Below, piece after piece: positions 49,075-60,723 of a DNA stretch of 64,000 nt; within the stretch, counting starts at the first letter, position 1; each line of letters begins with the position of its first letter. The DNA comes from Mycolicibacterium cosmeticum (GTDB lineage: Bacteria > Actinomycetota > Actinomycetes > Mycobacteriales > Mycobacteriaceae). Below the pieces are notes generated by a model that ran no database searches, had not been told where the DNA came from, and saw only the letters and a program-made list of their open reading frames with translations. Made by a program: the position numbers and the translations under genes. The stretch lies in the NCBI GenBank assembly GCA_016197365.1, contig JACPVS010000021.1, forward strand, positions 62,001-126,000, given 5' to 3'.

Positions 49075-49926
49075 TCAGAATCGGCAGAACCGGATGTCCG
49101 ACGCCAGGATCGCCTTGGCCCCGATGGCGGCCAGCCGGTCCATGATCGAGTTGACATCGCGGCGCGGCACCAGCGCTCGGACGGCGACCCAGTCGGGGTC
49201 CGCCAGCGGCGCAATGGTGGGTGACTCCAGTCCCGGTGTCACCTCGGTGGCCTGCTCCAATACAGTGCGCGGGCAGTCGTAGTCGAGCATCAGGTACTGC
49301 TGCCCGAACACCACACCCTGGACCCGGGCGGCCAGCTGGTCGCGCGCGGGATCCGGCTCGGTGTCGGCGCGTTCGATAAGGATCGCCTCGGAGTCGCACA
49401 GCGATTCGCCGAACGCCACCAGGTTGTGCAGGCCCAGCGTGCGTCCCGAACCGACGATATCGGCGATGACGTCGGCCACCCCGAGCTGGATCGAGATCTC
49501 CACCGCGCCGTCCAACCGGATGACGGTCGCCTCAATGCCCTTGTCGGCGAGGTCTTTACGGACCAGGTTGGGGTAGGCGGTGGCGATCCGCTTGCCCCCG
49601 AGCTCGGCCACGGACCAGTCGCGGCCCTTGGGCGCGGCGTAGCGGAAGGTCGAGGACCCGAATCCCAGTGCCAGCCGCTCGCGCACCGGGGCATCAGACT
49701 CGGCCGCCAGGTCCCGGCCGGTGATCCCCAGGTCGAGCTGGCCGGACCCGACGTAGATGGCGATGTCCTTGGGCCGGAGGAAGAAGAACTCGACGTTGTT
49801 CGCCGGGTCGACGACGGTCAGGTCCTTGGGATCGGTGCGGCGACGGTAGCCCGCCTCCGACAGAATCTCTGCAGCCGCTTCGCTCAGCGCGCCCTTGTTG
49901 GGCACCGCAACACGCAGGACGCCCAT
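49075..49926 (-). CDS. hisG: ATP phosphoribosyltransferase HisG (long form)
   Basis: A 283-residue hexameric enzyme for the first step of histidine synthesis: VLRVAVPNKGALSEAAAEILSEAGY, LRPKDIAIYVGSGQLDLGITGRDL, the PRPP loop DGAVEISIQLGVADVIADIVGSGRTL, and a C-terminal ACT-like regulatory domain (VRALVPRRDVNSIMDRLAAIGAKAILASDIRFCRF) for histidine feedback. ATG at 49926 overlaps the hisE stop by one base (TGATG); a GTG at 49929 is an alternative. Confidence 0.95.
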   Translation of the reverse strand: MGVLRVAVPNKGALSEAAAEILSEAGYRRRTDPKDLTVVDPANNVEFFFLRPKDIAIYVGSGQLDLGITGRDLAAESDAPVRERLALGFGSSTFRYAAPKGRDWSVAELGGKRIATAYPNLVRKDLADKGIEATVIRLDGAVEISIQLGVADVIADIVGSGRTLGLHNLVAFGESLCDSEAILIERADTEPDPARDQLAARVQGVVFGQQYLMLDYDCPRTVLEQATEVTPGLESPTIAPLADPDWVAVRALVPRRDVNSIMDRLAAIGAKAILASDIRFCRF

Positions 49927-50207
49927 CACAGGTTCCGGTACACGTCGTCGAGCTTCAGACCGCGGGCGAGCATGAGCACCTGCGTCCAGTACAGCAGCTG
50001 GCTGATCTCCTCGGCGAGCGCGTCATCGCTCTCGTGCTCGGCCGCCAGCCACACCTCGCCGGCCTCCTCGAGGATCTTCTTGCCCAGTCCGTGCACCCCG
50101 GCGTCCAGTGCGGCGACGGTTCCGCTGCCCGCGGGGCGGGTCTGTGCTTTTTCACTGAGCTCGGCGAACAGGCCGTCGAAGGTCTTCACGGCCTGAAATT
50201 CTTCCAC
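49926..50207 (-). CDS. hisE: Phosphoribosyl-ATP pyrophosphatase HisE
   Basis: A 93-residue all-helical MazG-fold enzyme for the second histidine step: VKTFDGLFAELSEKAQTRPAGSGTVAALDAGVHGLGKKILEEAGEVWLAAEHESDDALAEEISQLLYW, with the metal-binding ExxE and ExxD pairs. It has no HisI fusion, as in other mycobacteria, and is the first gene of the hisE-hisG pair. No his-leader peptide or T-box was seen upstream. Confidence 0.94.
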   Translation of the reverse strand: MEEFQAVKTFDGLFAELSEKAQTRPAGSGTVAALDAGVHGLGKKILEEAGEVWLAAEHESDDALAEEISQLLYWTQVLMLARGLKLDDVYRNL

Positions 50208-50240
50208 GCGGACCTGGCCGCAGGATCAGCGGCCGACGAA

Positions 50241-50308
50241 ACCCGCGGAATGCGGGTACCCGATCAACCGGTCCCAGTGATCGGTCACGCGCACTTTTTG
50301 GGTGACCG
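50241..50308. repeat. Two short inverted repeats between the GGDEF-EAL gene and hisE
   Basis: ACCCGC (50241-50246) pairs with GCGGGT (50252-50257), and CGGTCAC (50282-50288) pairs with GTGACCG (50302-50308). They lie in the 132-base gap between the GGDEF-EAL stop and the hisE start. They may end transcription of the upstream gene or bind a regulator. Neither has a U-tract. Confidence 0.35.
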
Positions 50309-50339
50309 TCCTACAGATCGTGTAACGGCTCGGGGAAGC

Positions 50340-52664
50340 TCAACCGGGGGCGCCGAGTCGGCTCAGCAAGGTAGGCACCGCGTCGGGTTCGACCGGCGTG
50401 CTGAAGTAGAAGCCCTGGCCGGTGTCACAGTCGTGCTGCGTCAGCCAGTCGGCGGTGTCGGCATCTTCGACACCTTCGGCGACCACCGAGATACCCAGGG
50501 TATGGGTCAGATCGATCACGGCACTGACGACAGCTGCCGCCCGTGCGTCCGAGGTGACACCGGCGACGAACTGCCGGTCGAGCTTCACTTCGTCGACCGC
50601 GAGGTCACGCAGGTAGGACAAGGCCGAGTAGCCGCTGCCGAAGTCGTCGATGGACACCCGGACGCCCCGTTCGCGCAGCTCACGGAGCACCGCCTTGACG
50701 GTACCGACCTCGGTCAAGACGAGATCTTCGGTGATCTCTACGGTCAGCACGTCATGGCGGAGGTGGCGGGTGTCGAGCTCCTGGCAGAGCTGTTCAGGCA
50801 GGCGGGTGTCGCGCAGCATCGGTGCGAACAAATTGATCGCGACCGCGATGTCCAAATCCTGGGAACGCCAGTCGGCAGCGTCGTCGAGCACCTTGCGGAC
50901 GACGATCTCCGACACCGGGCGCATCAGACCGTGTTGCCGCACAAGGGACAAAAATGCGTCGGGACGCAGCGTGCCCAGCCGCGGGTGCGGCCACCGCAAC
51001 AGCGCCTCGACACCGGTGACCAGCCCACTGCGCAGATTCACCTTGGGTTGATAGGCCACCTCGATGGTGCCGTGGTCAACTGCGTCGCGAAGTTCACCCA
51101 GCAGGCGGATGCGCTCGGCTCCCCCACCCGGGGGCCGATCGGCCCGATGTCCGAGGTCGACGGCATCGGTGTGCGCCGTCGCCAGGTCGGCGGCGAACGT
51201 CCGGACGTCCGCCGAAGACCGTTTGGCCGCGTACATTGCCAGATCGGCACGGGTGATAAGGACCTCGGCGCTCAGGTCCGGCTCATCCTCGCCGGCCGTC
51301 GCCACACCGAGACTCGGCCGCAGGAAAACCTCATTCTCATCGACCTCGAACGGCCGCTCGAAAGCCTCGACCACCCGTTGCGCGACCATCTGATGGTCAT
51401 CCGCATCGCCCTCCAGCAGCATCATGAATTCGTCGCCGCCCAGCCGCGCGACGGTGTCGCCGGTCCGGACGCACTCGAGGAAGCGTTGTCCGGCCCCGAT
51501 CAACAGTCGATCCGCAACCGGGTGGCCGAGGCTGTCGTTGACGAGCTTGAAATCGTCGAGATCGATCGAGATGACGGTGATGGGCCGGGAATCGCGGACC
51601 CGCAAGAGCACCGCGTGGTCCAATCGTTCGTTGAACAATGTTCGATTTGCCAAGCCCGTCAACGGATCTCGCAACGCTTGGTCGGCCGCGGCCGTCAGCA
51701 ACTGTCGGTTGTCCCATGCCGAAAGCATCTGCCTGGCGCAGATCACGCAGACGATCAGCTGCACCAGCACGCTCTCGAGACCGCGCATCACCACCGGCGG
51801 ACCGAGCACGCCTGCGAGCAACAAAGGGACGTAGGGCAACCACAGCGACGAATGGGACGGCACGGGTGCCGGGCGTTCGGGCGCCGGCTGCTGGCGCTGG
51901 CTCAACACCGCCGCCACGGCGAACAACGCCATCGCCGATGCCCACAGCAGATCGATGAAATGTCCGGCGCGGTAGCCGCCGTTGACGGTCAGAAACGCCA
52001 AGGTGCCGTCGGCCACGGTGATCAACGTGATGGCGGCCGCGACCACCGCCAGCGCGAGGGGTCTGCGGCGTCGCGAGCGCGCGAGGGCCAGGACGGCGAT
52101 GGACAGCACCACCACATCGGCCAAGGGAGTGATGAGCGCCAGCGTCAGCCCGATGTTGTCGTCACGAAATGTGTCGAACACGCGATTCAGGCTGAAAATC
52201 CACACCAGCAGAAACAGGCAGAGCGATACGGTCAGCGCGTCGAGCGCCAGATGCAACCGTGAGATCAGGGTTCCCGCGGCGAGAAGCTGGGACAGGCCGA
52301 CCGCGACGAGGACATTGAAGGCCAGATAGAACAGATCAGCCGGCGATGGCGACGGCGGCTCGCGCAGCACCACGTCGTACACCAACCAGATCGCGTCACC
52401 GATCGCCCACGATGTCAACGCCGTGGCCAGGATCGCCCAGGCCAGGCGCAGTCGTTTCTCGGCGGCGCGGGCCGCGATCACGGCGCGTGCGGCCGCGTAG
52501 GCAGCGAGGGCCAATGAGATGCCGTCATCGACGACGGGTAGGTAGGGCGCGTCGTGAGCCAGCAACATCACCAGTGCCAACGCCGCGACAAGCAGCCACG
52601 GCACGGCGATCGCCGTGATGTCCCGCGAACGCAACGGGCCGGTGTTCAACAGCTCACCCCCCAC
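50340..52664 (-). CDS. Membrane GGDEF-EAL cyclic-di-GMP enzyme
   Basis: About 774 residues. The N-terminal third has about nine or ten TM helices. The GGDEF domain is intact (ARLGGDEFMMLLEG) and has an inhibitory RxxD site five residues before it (RTGD). The EAL domain has VEALLRW, INLFAPMLRD, VEITED, SIDDFGSGYSAL, KLDRQFV and VAEGVED, so both synthesis and hydrolysis of cyclic di-GMP are possible, though INLF is unusual. The start is uncertain: GTG at 52664 or TTG at 52685. Similar membrane diguanylate cyclase/phosphodiesterases occur in M. smegmatis and M. tuberculosis (Rv1354c-type). Confidence 0.85.
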   Translation of the reverse strand: MGGELLNTGPLRSRDITAIAVPWLLVAALALVMLLAHDAPYLPVVDDGISLALAAYAAARAVIAARAAEKRLRLAWAILATALTSWAIGDAIWLVYDVVLREPPSPSPADLFYLAFNVLVAVGLSQLLAAGTLISRLHLALDALTVSLCLFLLVWIFSLNRVFDTFRDDNIGLTLALITPLADVVVLSIAVLALARSRRRRPLALAVVAAAITLITVADGTLAFLTVNGGYRAGHFIDLLWASAMALFAVAAVLSQRQQPAPERPAPVPSHSSLWLPYVPLLLAGVLGPPVVMRGLESVLVQLIVCVICARQMLSAWDNRQLLTAAADQALRDPLTGLANRTLFNERLDHAVLLRVRDSRPITVISIDLDDFKLVNDSLGHPVADRLLIGAGQRFLECVRTGDTVARLGGDEFMMLLEGDADDHQMVAQRVVEAFERPFEVDENEVFLRPSLGVATAGEDEPDLSAEVLITRADLAMYAAKRSSADVRTFAADLATAHTDAVDLGHRADRPPGGGAERIRLLGELRDAVDHGTIEVAYQPKVNLRSGLVTGVEALLRWPHPRLGTLRPDAFLSLVRQHGLMRPVSEIVVRKVLDDAADWRSQDLDIAVAINLFAPMLRDTRLPEQLCQELDTRHLRHDVLTVEITEDLVLTEVGTVKAVLRELRERGVRVSIDDFGSGYSALSYLRDLAVDEVKLDRQFVAGVTSDARAAAVVSAVIDLTHTLGISVVAEGVEDADTADWLTQHDCDTGQGFYFSTPVEPDAVPTLLSRLGAPG

Positions 52665-52741
52665 TGACCAAAGTGCTCCCGGCAATCAAGGTAACGGTGG
52701 GACGGGAGTGCCGCAGATCACGCTGGCAAACGTGTCATTGC

Positions 52742-54217
52742 TCAGCTCGTGACGGACTTGCCCTCGTGCAACACCTCGGCGTGCATATCCTCCAGGGACA
52801 CTCCCTTGGTCTCCCGTACCCACCGGAAGACGAACAGGAACGAGAGCACCGCGCACAGCCCGTAGAAACCGTAGGCCACGCCCAGGTGATCGCTGAGCTT
52901 GGGGAACGAGACAGTGATCAACCAGTTCGCCGCCCACTGCCCGGCAGCGGCCAAGCCGAGCGCCGCCGCGCGGATGCGGTTCGGGAACATCTCACCGAGC
53001 AGCACCCACACCACCGGGCCCCACGACATGCCGAAGGCGATGACGAACACGTTGGCGGCGATCAGTGCCACCGGTCCGGCCACATCGCCGAGGAACGGCT
53101 TGCCCGACGCGTCCAGCGACGCGGTGCCGAAGATGAAGGACATCGTGATCAACGAGACCGCCATGCCCGTCGAACCGATCAGAAGCAGCGGTTTACGTCC
53201 GATCTTGTCGACCAGTGCGATCGCGATGAGCGTGGTGACGATGTTCACCACCGAGGTGATCACCGTGATGACGAACGAGTCTCCTTCGGAGAATCCGACT
53301 GCCTCCCAGAGCACATTGGAGTAGTAGAAGATCACGTTGATGCCGACGAACTGCTGGAAGATCGACAGGCCGAGGCCCACCCACACAATGCTATAGAGGC
53401 CGAGGAAGCCGCCGCCCGGCTTGCGCAGGTCGCGCCAGGACGGCTTGTCCTCGCGTTCCAGCGTCTCCTTGATCCGGTCGATGGTGATCTCGAGGTTCTT
53501 CTCGCCCAGCAGCATGCTCAATACCTTGCGGGCCTCCGGAATCTTATGGCTGGCAATAAGATAACGCGGCGACTCGGGAATGGTGAACGTCAGCAGTCCG
53601 TAGACGACGGCAGGCACCATCATGACCAGGAACATCCAGCGCCAGGCATCGAGCCCGAGCCACAACGTCTCGTTGGCGCCACCGGCGATCTGTGCCAGGA
53701 CGTAGTCGATGGCCAGCGACAGGAAGATGCCGGACACGATGGCGAGCTGCTGGAGTGAGCCGAGTCTGCCTCGAATCCGTGGCGGTGACGTCTCCGCGAT
53801 GTAGGCCGGCGCGATGACGGATGCGATGCCGACGGCGATGCCACCGATGACGCGGAAGACGACGAGTACCCAGACGCTTGGCGCCAGCCCGGTGCCGATG
53901 GCGCTGATGAAGAACAACACCGCGGCGATCTTCATCACCGTGATGCGTCCGATGCGGTCGGCGATCCGGCCCGCGGTCATGGCGCCGACCGCGGCGCCGA
54001 GCAGTGCCGAGGCGACCGCGTTGCCCAGCGTGAGGCCCTCGATGTTGAAATCCTGCGAGATGGACGCAACGGCACCGTTGATGACGGCGCTGTCGTAGCC
54101 GAACAGCAGACCGCCCAGGGCCGCCACCGCGGCGATGCGCACGGCGCTGGTGCCCGACGTGAACTTCTCTTCACCGAAGACGGACGGACCGTCTCCCCCT
54201 ACCGGACCATGAGACAT
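52742..54217 (-). CDS. Sugar porter-family MFS transporter
   Basis: A 491-residue 12-TM sugar/H+ symporter. Family signatures: ALGGLLFGYDSAVINGAV, GRIADRIGRITVMKIAA, ETSPPRIRGRLGSLQQLAIVSG (loop 4-5), PESPRYLIASHK (after TM6), QQFVGINVIFYYSNVLWEAVGF (sugar site in TM7) and VDKIGRKPLLLIGSTGMAV. The C-terminal RWVRETKGVSLEDMHAEV matches the PETKG motif variant. It is most like mycobacterial glucose or xylose/arabinose-type permeases. It stands alone. Confidence 0.88.
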   Translation of the reverse strand: MSHGPVGGDGPSVFGEEKFTSGTSAVRIAAVAALGGLLFGYDSAVINGAVASISQDFNIEGLTLGNAVASALLGAAVGAMTAGRIADRIGRITVMKIAAVLFFISAIGTGLAPSVWVLVVFRVIGGIAVGIASVIAPAYIAETSPPRIRGRLGSLQQLAIVSGIFLSLAIDYVLAQIAGGANETLWLGLDAWRWMFLVMMVPAVVYGLLTFTIPESPRYLIASHKIPEARKVLSMLLGEKNLEITIDRIKETLEREDKPSWRDLRKPGGGFLGLYSIVWVGLGLSIFQQFVGINVIFYYSNVLWEAVGFSEGDSFVITVITSVVNIVTTLIAIALVDKIGRKPLLLIGSTGMAVSLITMSFIFGTASLDASGKPFLGDVAGPVALIAANVFVIAFGMSWGPVVWVLLGEMFPNRIRAAALGLAAAGQWAANWLITVSFPKLSDHLGVAYGFYGLCAVLSFLFVFRWVRETKGVSLEDMHAEVLHEGKSVTS

Positions 54218-54283
54218 GACAAGTCCTTCCCCGCGACATTGCGTGATGGTGCAGCAATCACCATCGCACAGACGGGACCGGTG

Positions 54284-54967
54284 TCAGGCCACTTCGGTGG
54301 CGAGTCCTGTATGGATATCGCGCAGCGCCGCCAGATCGAGGTCGCCGAGCGACGGGACGAGATGCCGGCGTGGACTGGTGGGCACCGCAATATCGTTGGG
54401 CACCACCAGTACCGGGCAACCGGCGGCCTCGGCGGCGGCCGTCCCGGTGATCGAGTCCTCGACCGCCAGGCAGTGCGCAGGCGGCAATCCCAGCAGGTGC
54501 GCGGCGCGCCGGTAGGGGTCCGGTGCGGGTTTGCCACGAGGCACCTCGTCGGCGCAGACCGTCACCGAAAAGTAGTGCCTGCCAATGCTGTCGAGCGCCT
54601 TCTCGGTGAGGTTGCGTCGGGTGTTGGTGACCAGCGCCATCGGGACCCCCTCCGCGTGCAGCGCGTCCAGCAGTTCGCGGGCACCGTCGCACCAGGGCAG
54701 GCCGCCCTCGAACAGGTCACCCACGTAGTCGTGTAACCAGTTGATGGAGGCGGTGATCGCGGCCGGGTCGGGTTCCAGTCCGAGATCGCGATAGGTATGC
54801 ACCATCACCGTCTCGGCCGAGCCGCCGACGGTCGCCTCGCGGGACTCCTCGGTCATCACCCCGCCCATCCGGGCATACAGCGCATGCATTCCGACATCCC
54901 ACAGCTTTTCGCTGTCGACCAGGGTGCCGTCCATGTCGAAGAGGACGGCTCTCAGCTCCGCACGCAT
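54284..54967 (-). CDS. HAD-family phosphatase (beta-phosphoglucomutase-like)
   Basis: A 227-residue HAD hydrolase: motif I AVLFDMDGTLVDSEKLWD, motif II ALVTNTRRNL, motif III lysine GKPAPDPYRRAA, motif IV LAVEDSITGTAAAEAAG. A helical C1 cap lies between motifs I and II. The ATG begins three bases after the metH stop, so it is cotranscribed with metH. The substrate is unknown. Confidence 0.85.
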   Translation of the reverse strand: MRAELRAVLFDMDGTLVDSEKLWDVGMHALYARMGGVMTEESREATVGGSAETVMVHTYRDLGLEPDPAAITASINWLHDYVGDLFEGGLPWCDGARELLDALHAEGVPMALVTNTRRNLTEKALDSIGRHYFSVTVCADEVPRGKPAPDPYRRAAHLLGLPPAHCLAVEDSITGTAAAEAAGCPVLVVPNDIAVPTSPRRHLVPSLGDLDLAALRDIHTGLATEVA

Positions 54968-54970
54968 CAA

Positions 54971-58717
<3,747 letters not shown>

Positions 58718-58723
58718 GTACGT

Positions 58724-58820
58724 CCTTCCATAGCGGAAGGCGTCCTTAACTCTGCCGAGCGTGGCGGATACCGAGGGGAACCAGGACCCCCGAATAGCCG
58801 TTGCAACGCCTCTCGACCCG
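58724..58820 (-). ncRNA. SAH riboswitch-like leader of metH
   Basis: Read on the minus strand, the leader has GTCGAGAGGCGTTGCAACGG (from 58817 down), an inner hairpin around TTCGGGG/TCCCC, then CACGCTCGG and AAGGACGCC. P1 forms between CGAG (58812-58815) and CTCG (58756-58759); AGGCGT (58806-58811) pairs with ACGCCT (58738-58743) as a pseudoknot. This matches the SAH riboswitch consensus (GCGYUGCRACGG...GCUCGG...pseudoknot). The alternative hairpin CCTTCC (58735-58740)/GGAAGG (58724-58729) sequesters the ribosome site, and the pseudoknot uses three of its bases. SAH binding should therefore free the site and raise MetH. Confidence 0.68.
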
Positions 58821-58868
58821 ACAAGTCTACGTCGTCACCCGTCCAACGTCAGGGACGCCCAAGTCAAT

Positions 58869-58893
58869 GCCGTGGGTACCGGGTACCCACGGC
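58869..58893. promoter_or_regulatory. 25-base perfect palindrome between metH and PAC2 genes
   Basis: GCCGTGGGTACC and its exact complement flank a single central base (58881). It lies upstream of both the metH leader (minus) and the PAC2 gene (plus), so it may be an operator for a dimeric regulator. As RNA it could also form a ten-pair hairpin with a five-base loop. The remaining intergenic sequence shows no other element. Confidence 0.5.
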
Positions 58894-58960
58894 GGCCCAG
58901 CCGGATTCAACGGCGGGGCGATGCCGCTCATGCATACCTGGCAGGGCTTACGCTGATGGT

Positions 58961-59818
58961 GTGACCCCGTCGGATGGCCTGCCTGATCTGCGCAACACCA
59001 TCATCGTCGCGGCCTTCGAGGGCTGGAACGACGCAGGCGACGCGGCGAGCGATGCCCTGGAACACCTGGACACGATGTGGGAAGCCGACACCATCGTCGA
59101 GATCGATGACGAGGCGTATTACGACTACCAGGTGAATCGCCCGGTGATCCGCCAGGTGGACGGGGTCACCCGCGAGCTGGTGTGGCCGTCGATGCGGATC
59201 TCGCACTGCCGCCCGCCGGGCAGCGACCGCGACATCGTGCTCATGCACGGCGTGGAGCCCAACATGCGGTGGCGCACCTTCTGCGCCGAGCTGCTGGCCA
59301 TCGCCGACAAGCTCAACGTCGACACCGTCGTGATCCTGGGCGCTCTGCTGGCCGACACACCGCACACCCGCCCGGTGCCGGTCTCCGGTGCCGCGTACTC
59401 CTCCGATTCGGCGAAGTTTTTCGGCCTGGAAGAGACCCGGTATGAGGGTCCCACCGGCATCGCCGGGGTATTCCAGGACGCGTGCGTGCAGGCCGGGATC
59501 CCGGCGGTGACGTTCTGGGCCGCGGTGCCGCACTACGTGTCGCAGCCGCCCAACCCGAAAGCCACCGTGGCGCTGCTGCGCCGCGTCGAGGATGTCCTGG
59601 ACATCGAGGTGCCCCTGGGCGATCTGATCACCCAGTCCGAGGAGTGGGAGCAGGCGGTCACCGAGATGACGGCCGAGGACGAGGAGATCGCCGAGTACGT
59701 GCAGTCCCTCGAGGAACGCGGCGACGCCGAGGTGGACATGAACGAGGCGCTCGGCAAGATCGACGGCGACGCCCTGGCCGCGGAATTCGAGAAATACCTG
59801 CGCAGACGGGGTCGCTAA
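58961..59818 (+). CDS. PAC2-family protein (Rv2125-like)
   Basis: A 285-residue protein of the PAC2 (proteasome assembly chaperone 2) fold: TIIVAAFEGWNDAGDAASDALEHLDTMWEADTIVEIDDEAYYDYQVNRPVI, LMHGVEPNMRWRTF, VVILGALLADTPHTRPVPVSGAAYSS and a Glu-rich helical C-terminus. It matches Rv2125 of M. tuberculosis. Relation to the actinobacterial proteasome is unproven. The GTG at 58961 sits six bases after a TACGCT -10 (58949-58954), suggesting a leaderless mRNA. Its stop overlaps the convergent SDR stop. Confidence 0.88.
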   Translation: MTPSDGLPDLRNTIIVAAFEGWNDAGDAASDALEHLDTMWEADTIVEIDDEAYYDYQVNRPVIRQVDGVTRELVWPSMRISHCRPPGSDRDIVLMHGVEPNMRWRTFCAELLAIADKLNVDTVVILGALLADTPHTRPVPVSGAAYSSDSAKFFGLEETRYEGPTGIAGVFQDACVQAGIPAVTFWAAVPHYVSQPPNPKATVALLRRVEDVLDIEVPLGDLITQSEEWEQAVTEMTAEDEEIAEYVQSLEERGDAEVDMNEALGKIDGDALAAEFEKYLRRRGR

Positions 59819-60696
59819 GGCTTTTCCAGCGCCTCGGTGCGCGCGCTCAGCGACCTGCCCAGCGCGGCGACCTCGGCGTCCAGCTTCGGGAGCAACTCCG
59901 GGGTGAGCGCGCTGATCCGCTGTTCGACGACCCGGGTGGTGACGAACGGCCGGATCCAGCGGAAAGCCCCCACCCAGCCCGGGCAGTAGATGCGGGTGCG
60001 GCGGCCTTCGATGCCCTTGACGAACGCGTCACCGCAGGCTTCCACCGTGGTGGTCCGGTTCAGCGGGGTCGGCAGCTTGGACAGCATCACCCGGAACGTC
60101 GAGAGGTCGGCCTTGGCCTCCTGCACCAGTGGCGTGTCGATCCAGCTCATGTGCGCCGACCCGACGTCCACGCCCAGGTGCGCGACCTCCAGGCGCAGGG
60201 TGTTGGCGAAGTACTCGGCGCCTGCCTTGGACGCGTGATAGGCCGACAGCCCCGGCGATGAGGTGAACGCCGCCAGCGAGGACACCACCAGCACGTAGCC
60301 GCGCCGGTCGATCACCGCGGGCAGCGTGGCCCGCACGGTGTTGAACACCCCGACGACGTTGACCTCGACGACGCGCTGGAAGGCCTCCGGGTCGACCTGC
60401 AGCACCGAGCCGAAGCTGGCGATTCCGGCATTGGCCAGCACGATGTCGATGCCGCCGAAGCGCTGGACCGCCGCGTCGGCGGCCCGCTGCATGGCGGGCA
60501 GGTCCCGCACGTCGGCCAGCGCGGTGAGCACGTGGGCGTCCCCGCCCAGTTCAGCTGACAATTCCGCCAGCGGGGCCTGGTCCAGATCGGTGAGCACCAG
60601 GCGGGCGCCCTTGGCCCGCAGCCGGCGGGCTACTTCTGCGCCGACGCCGCGGGCGCCTCCTGTGATGAATACGACTTTGCCGGTCAGTGAACTCAT
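59815..60696 (-). CDS. Short-chain dehydrogenase/reductase (Rv2129c-like)
   Basis: A 293-residue classical SDR: LTGKVVFITGGARGVGAEVARRL (NADP loop), DIVLANAGIASFG (NAG), VVSSLAAFTSSPGLSAYHASKAGAEYF (Ser, Tyr, Lys catalytic residues) and a long C-terminal extension. The ATG at 60696 lies seven bases after TAAGTT (minus strand, 60704-60709), so a leaderless start is likely; an upstream GTG-type start at 60705 would fall in that box. It follows mshC on the same strand, as in M. tuberculosis. Confidence 0.88.
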   Translation of the reverse strand: MSSLTGKVVFITGGARGVGAEVARRLRAKGARLVLTDLDQAPLAELSAELGGDAHVLTALADVRDLPAMQRAADAAVQRFGGIDIVLANAGIASFGSVLQVDPEAFQRVVEVNVVGVFNTVRATLPAVIDRRGYVLVVSSLAAFTSSPGLSAYHASKAGAEYFANTLRLEVAHLGVDVGSAHMSWIDTPLVQEAKADLSTFRVMLSKLPTPLNRTTTVEACGDAFVKGIEGRRTRIYCPGWVGAFRWIRPFVTTRVVEQRISALTPELLPKLDAEVAALGRSLSARTEALEKP

Positions 60697-60723
60697 ACGG
60701 GTCAACTTACCCCGTACCGCTGG

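Noticed and set aside
47272..49224. 650-codon plus-strand frame
   Set aside because: Antisense to the flavin disulfide reductase and DUF4126 genes, both of which have full family motifs.
50034..52262. 742-codon plus-strand frame
   Set aside because: Antisense to the GGDEF-EAL gene and rich in Arg/His/Gln, typical of a shadow frame.
58718..58960. Cobalamin or SAM riboswitch before metH
   Set aside because: No B12 box and no SAM-I/SAM-IV core; the conserved pieces fit the SAH class.
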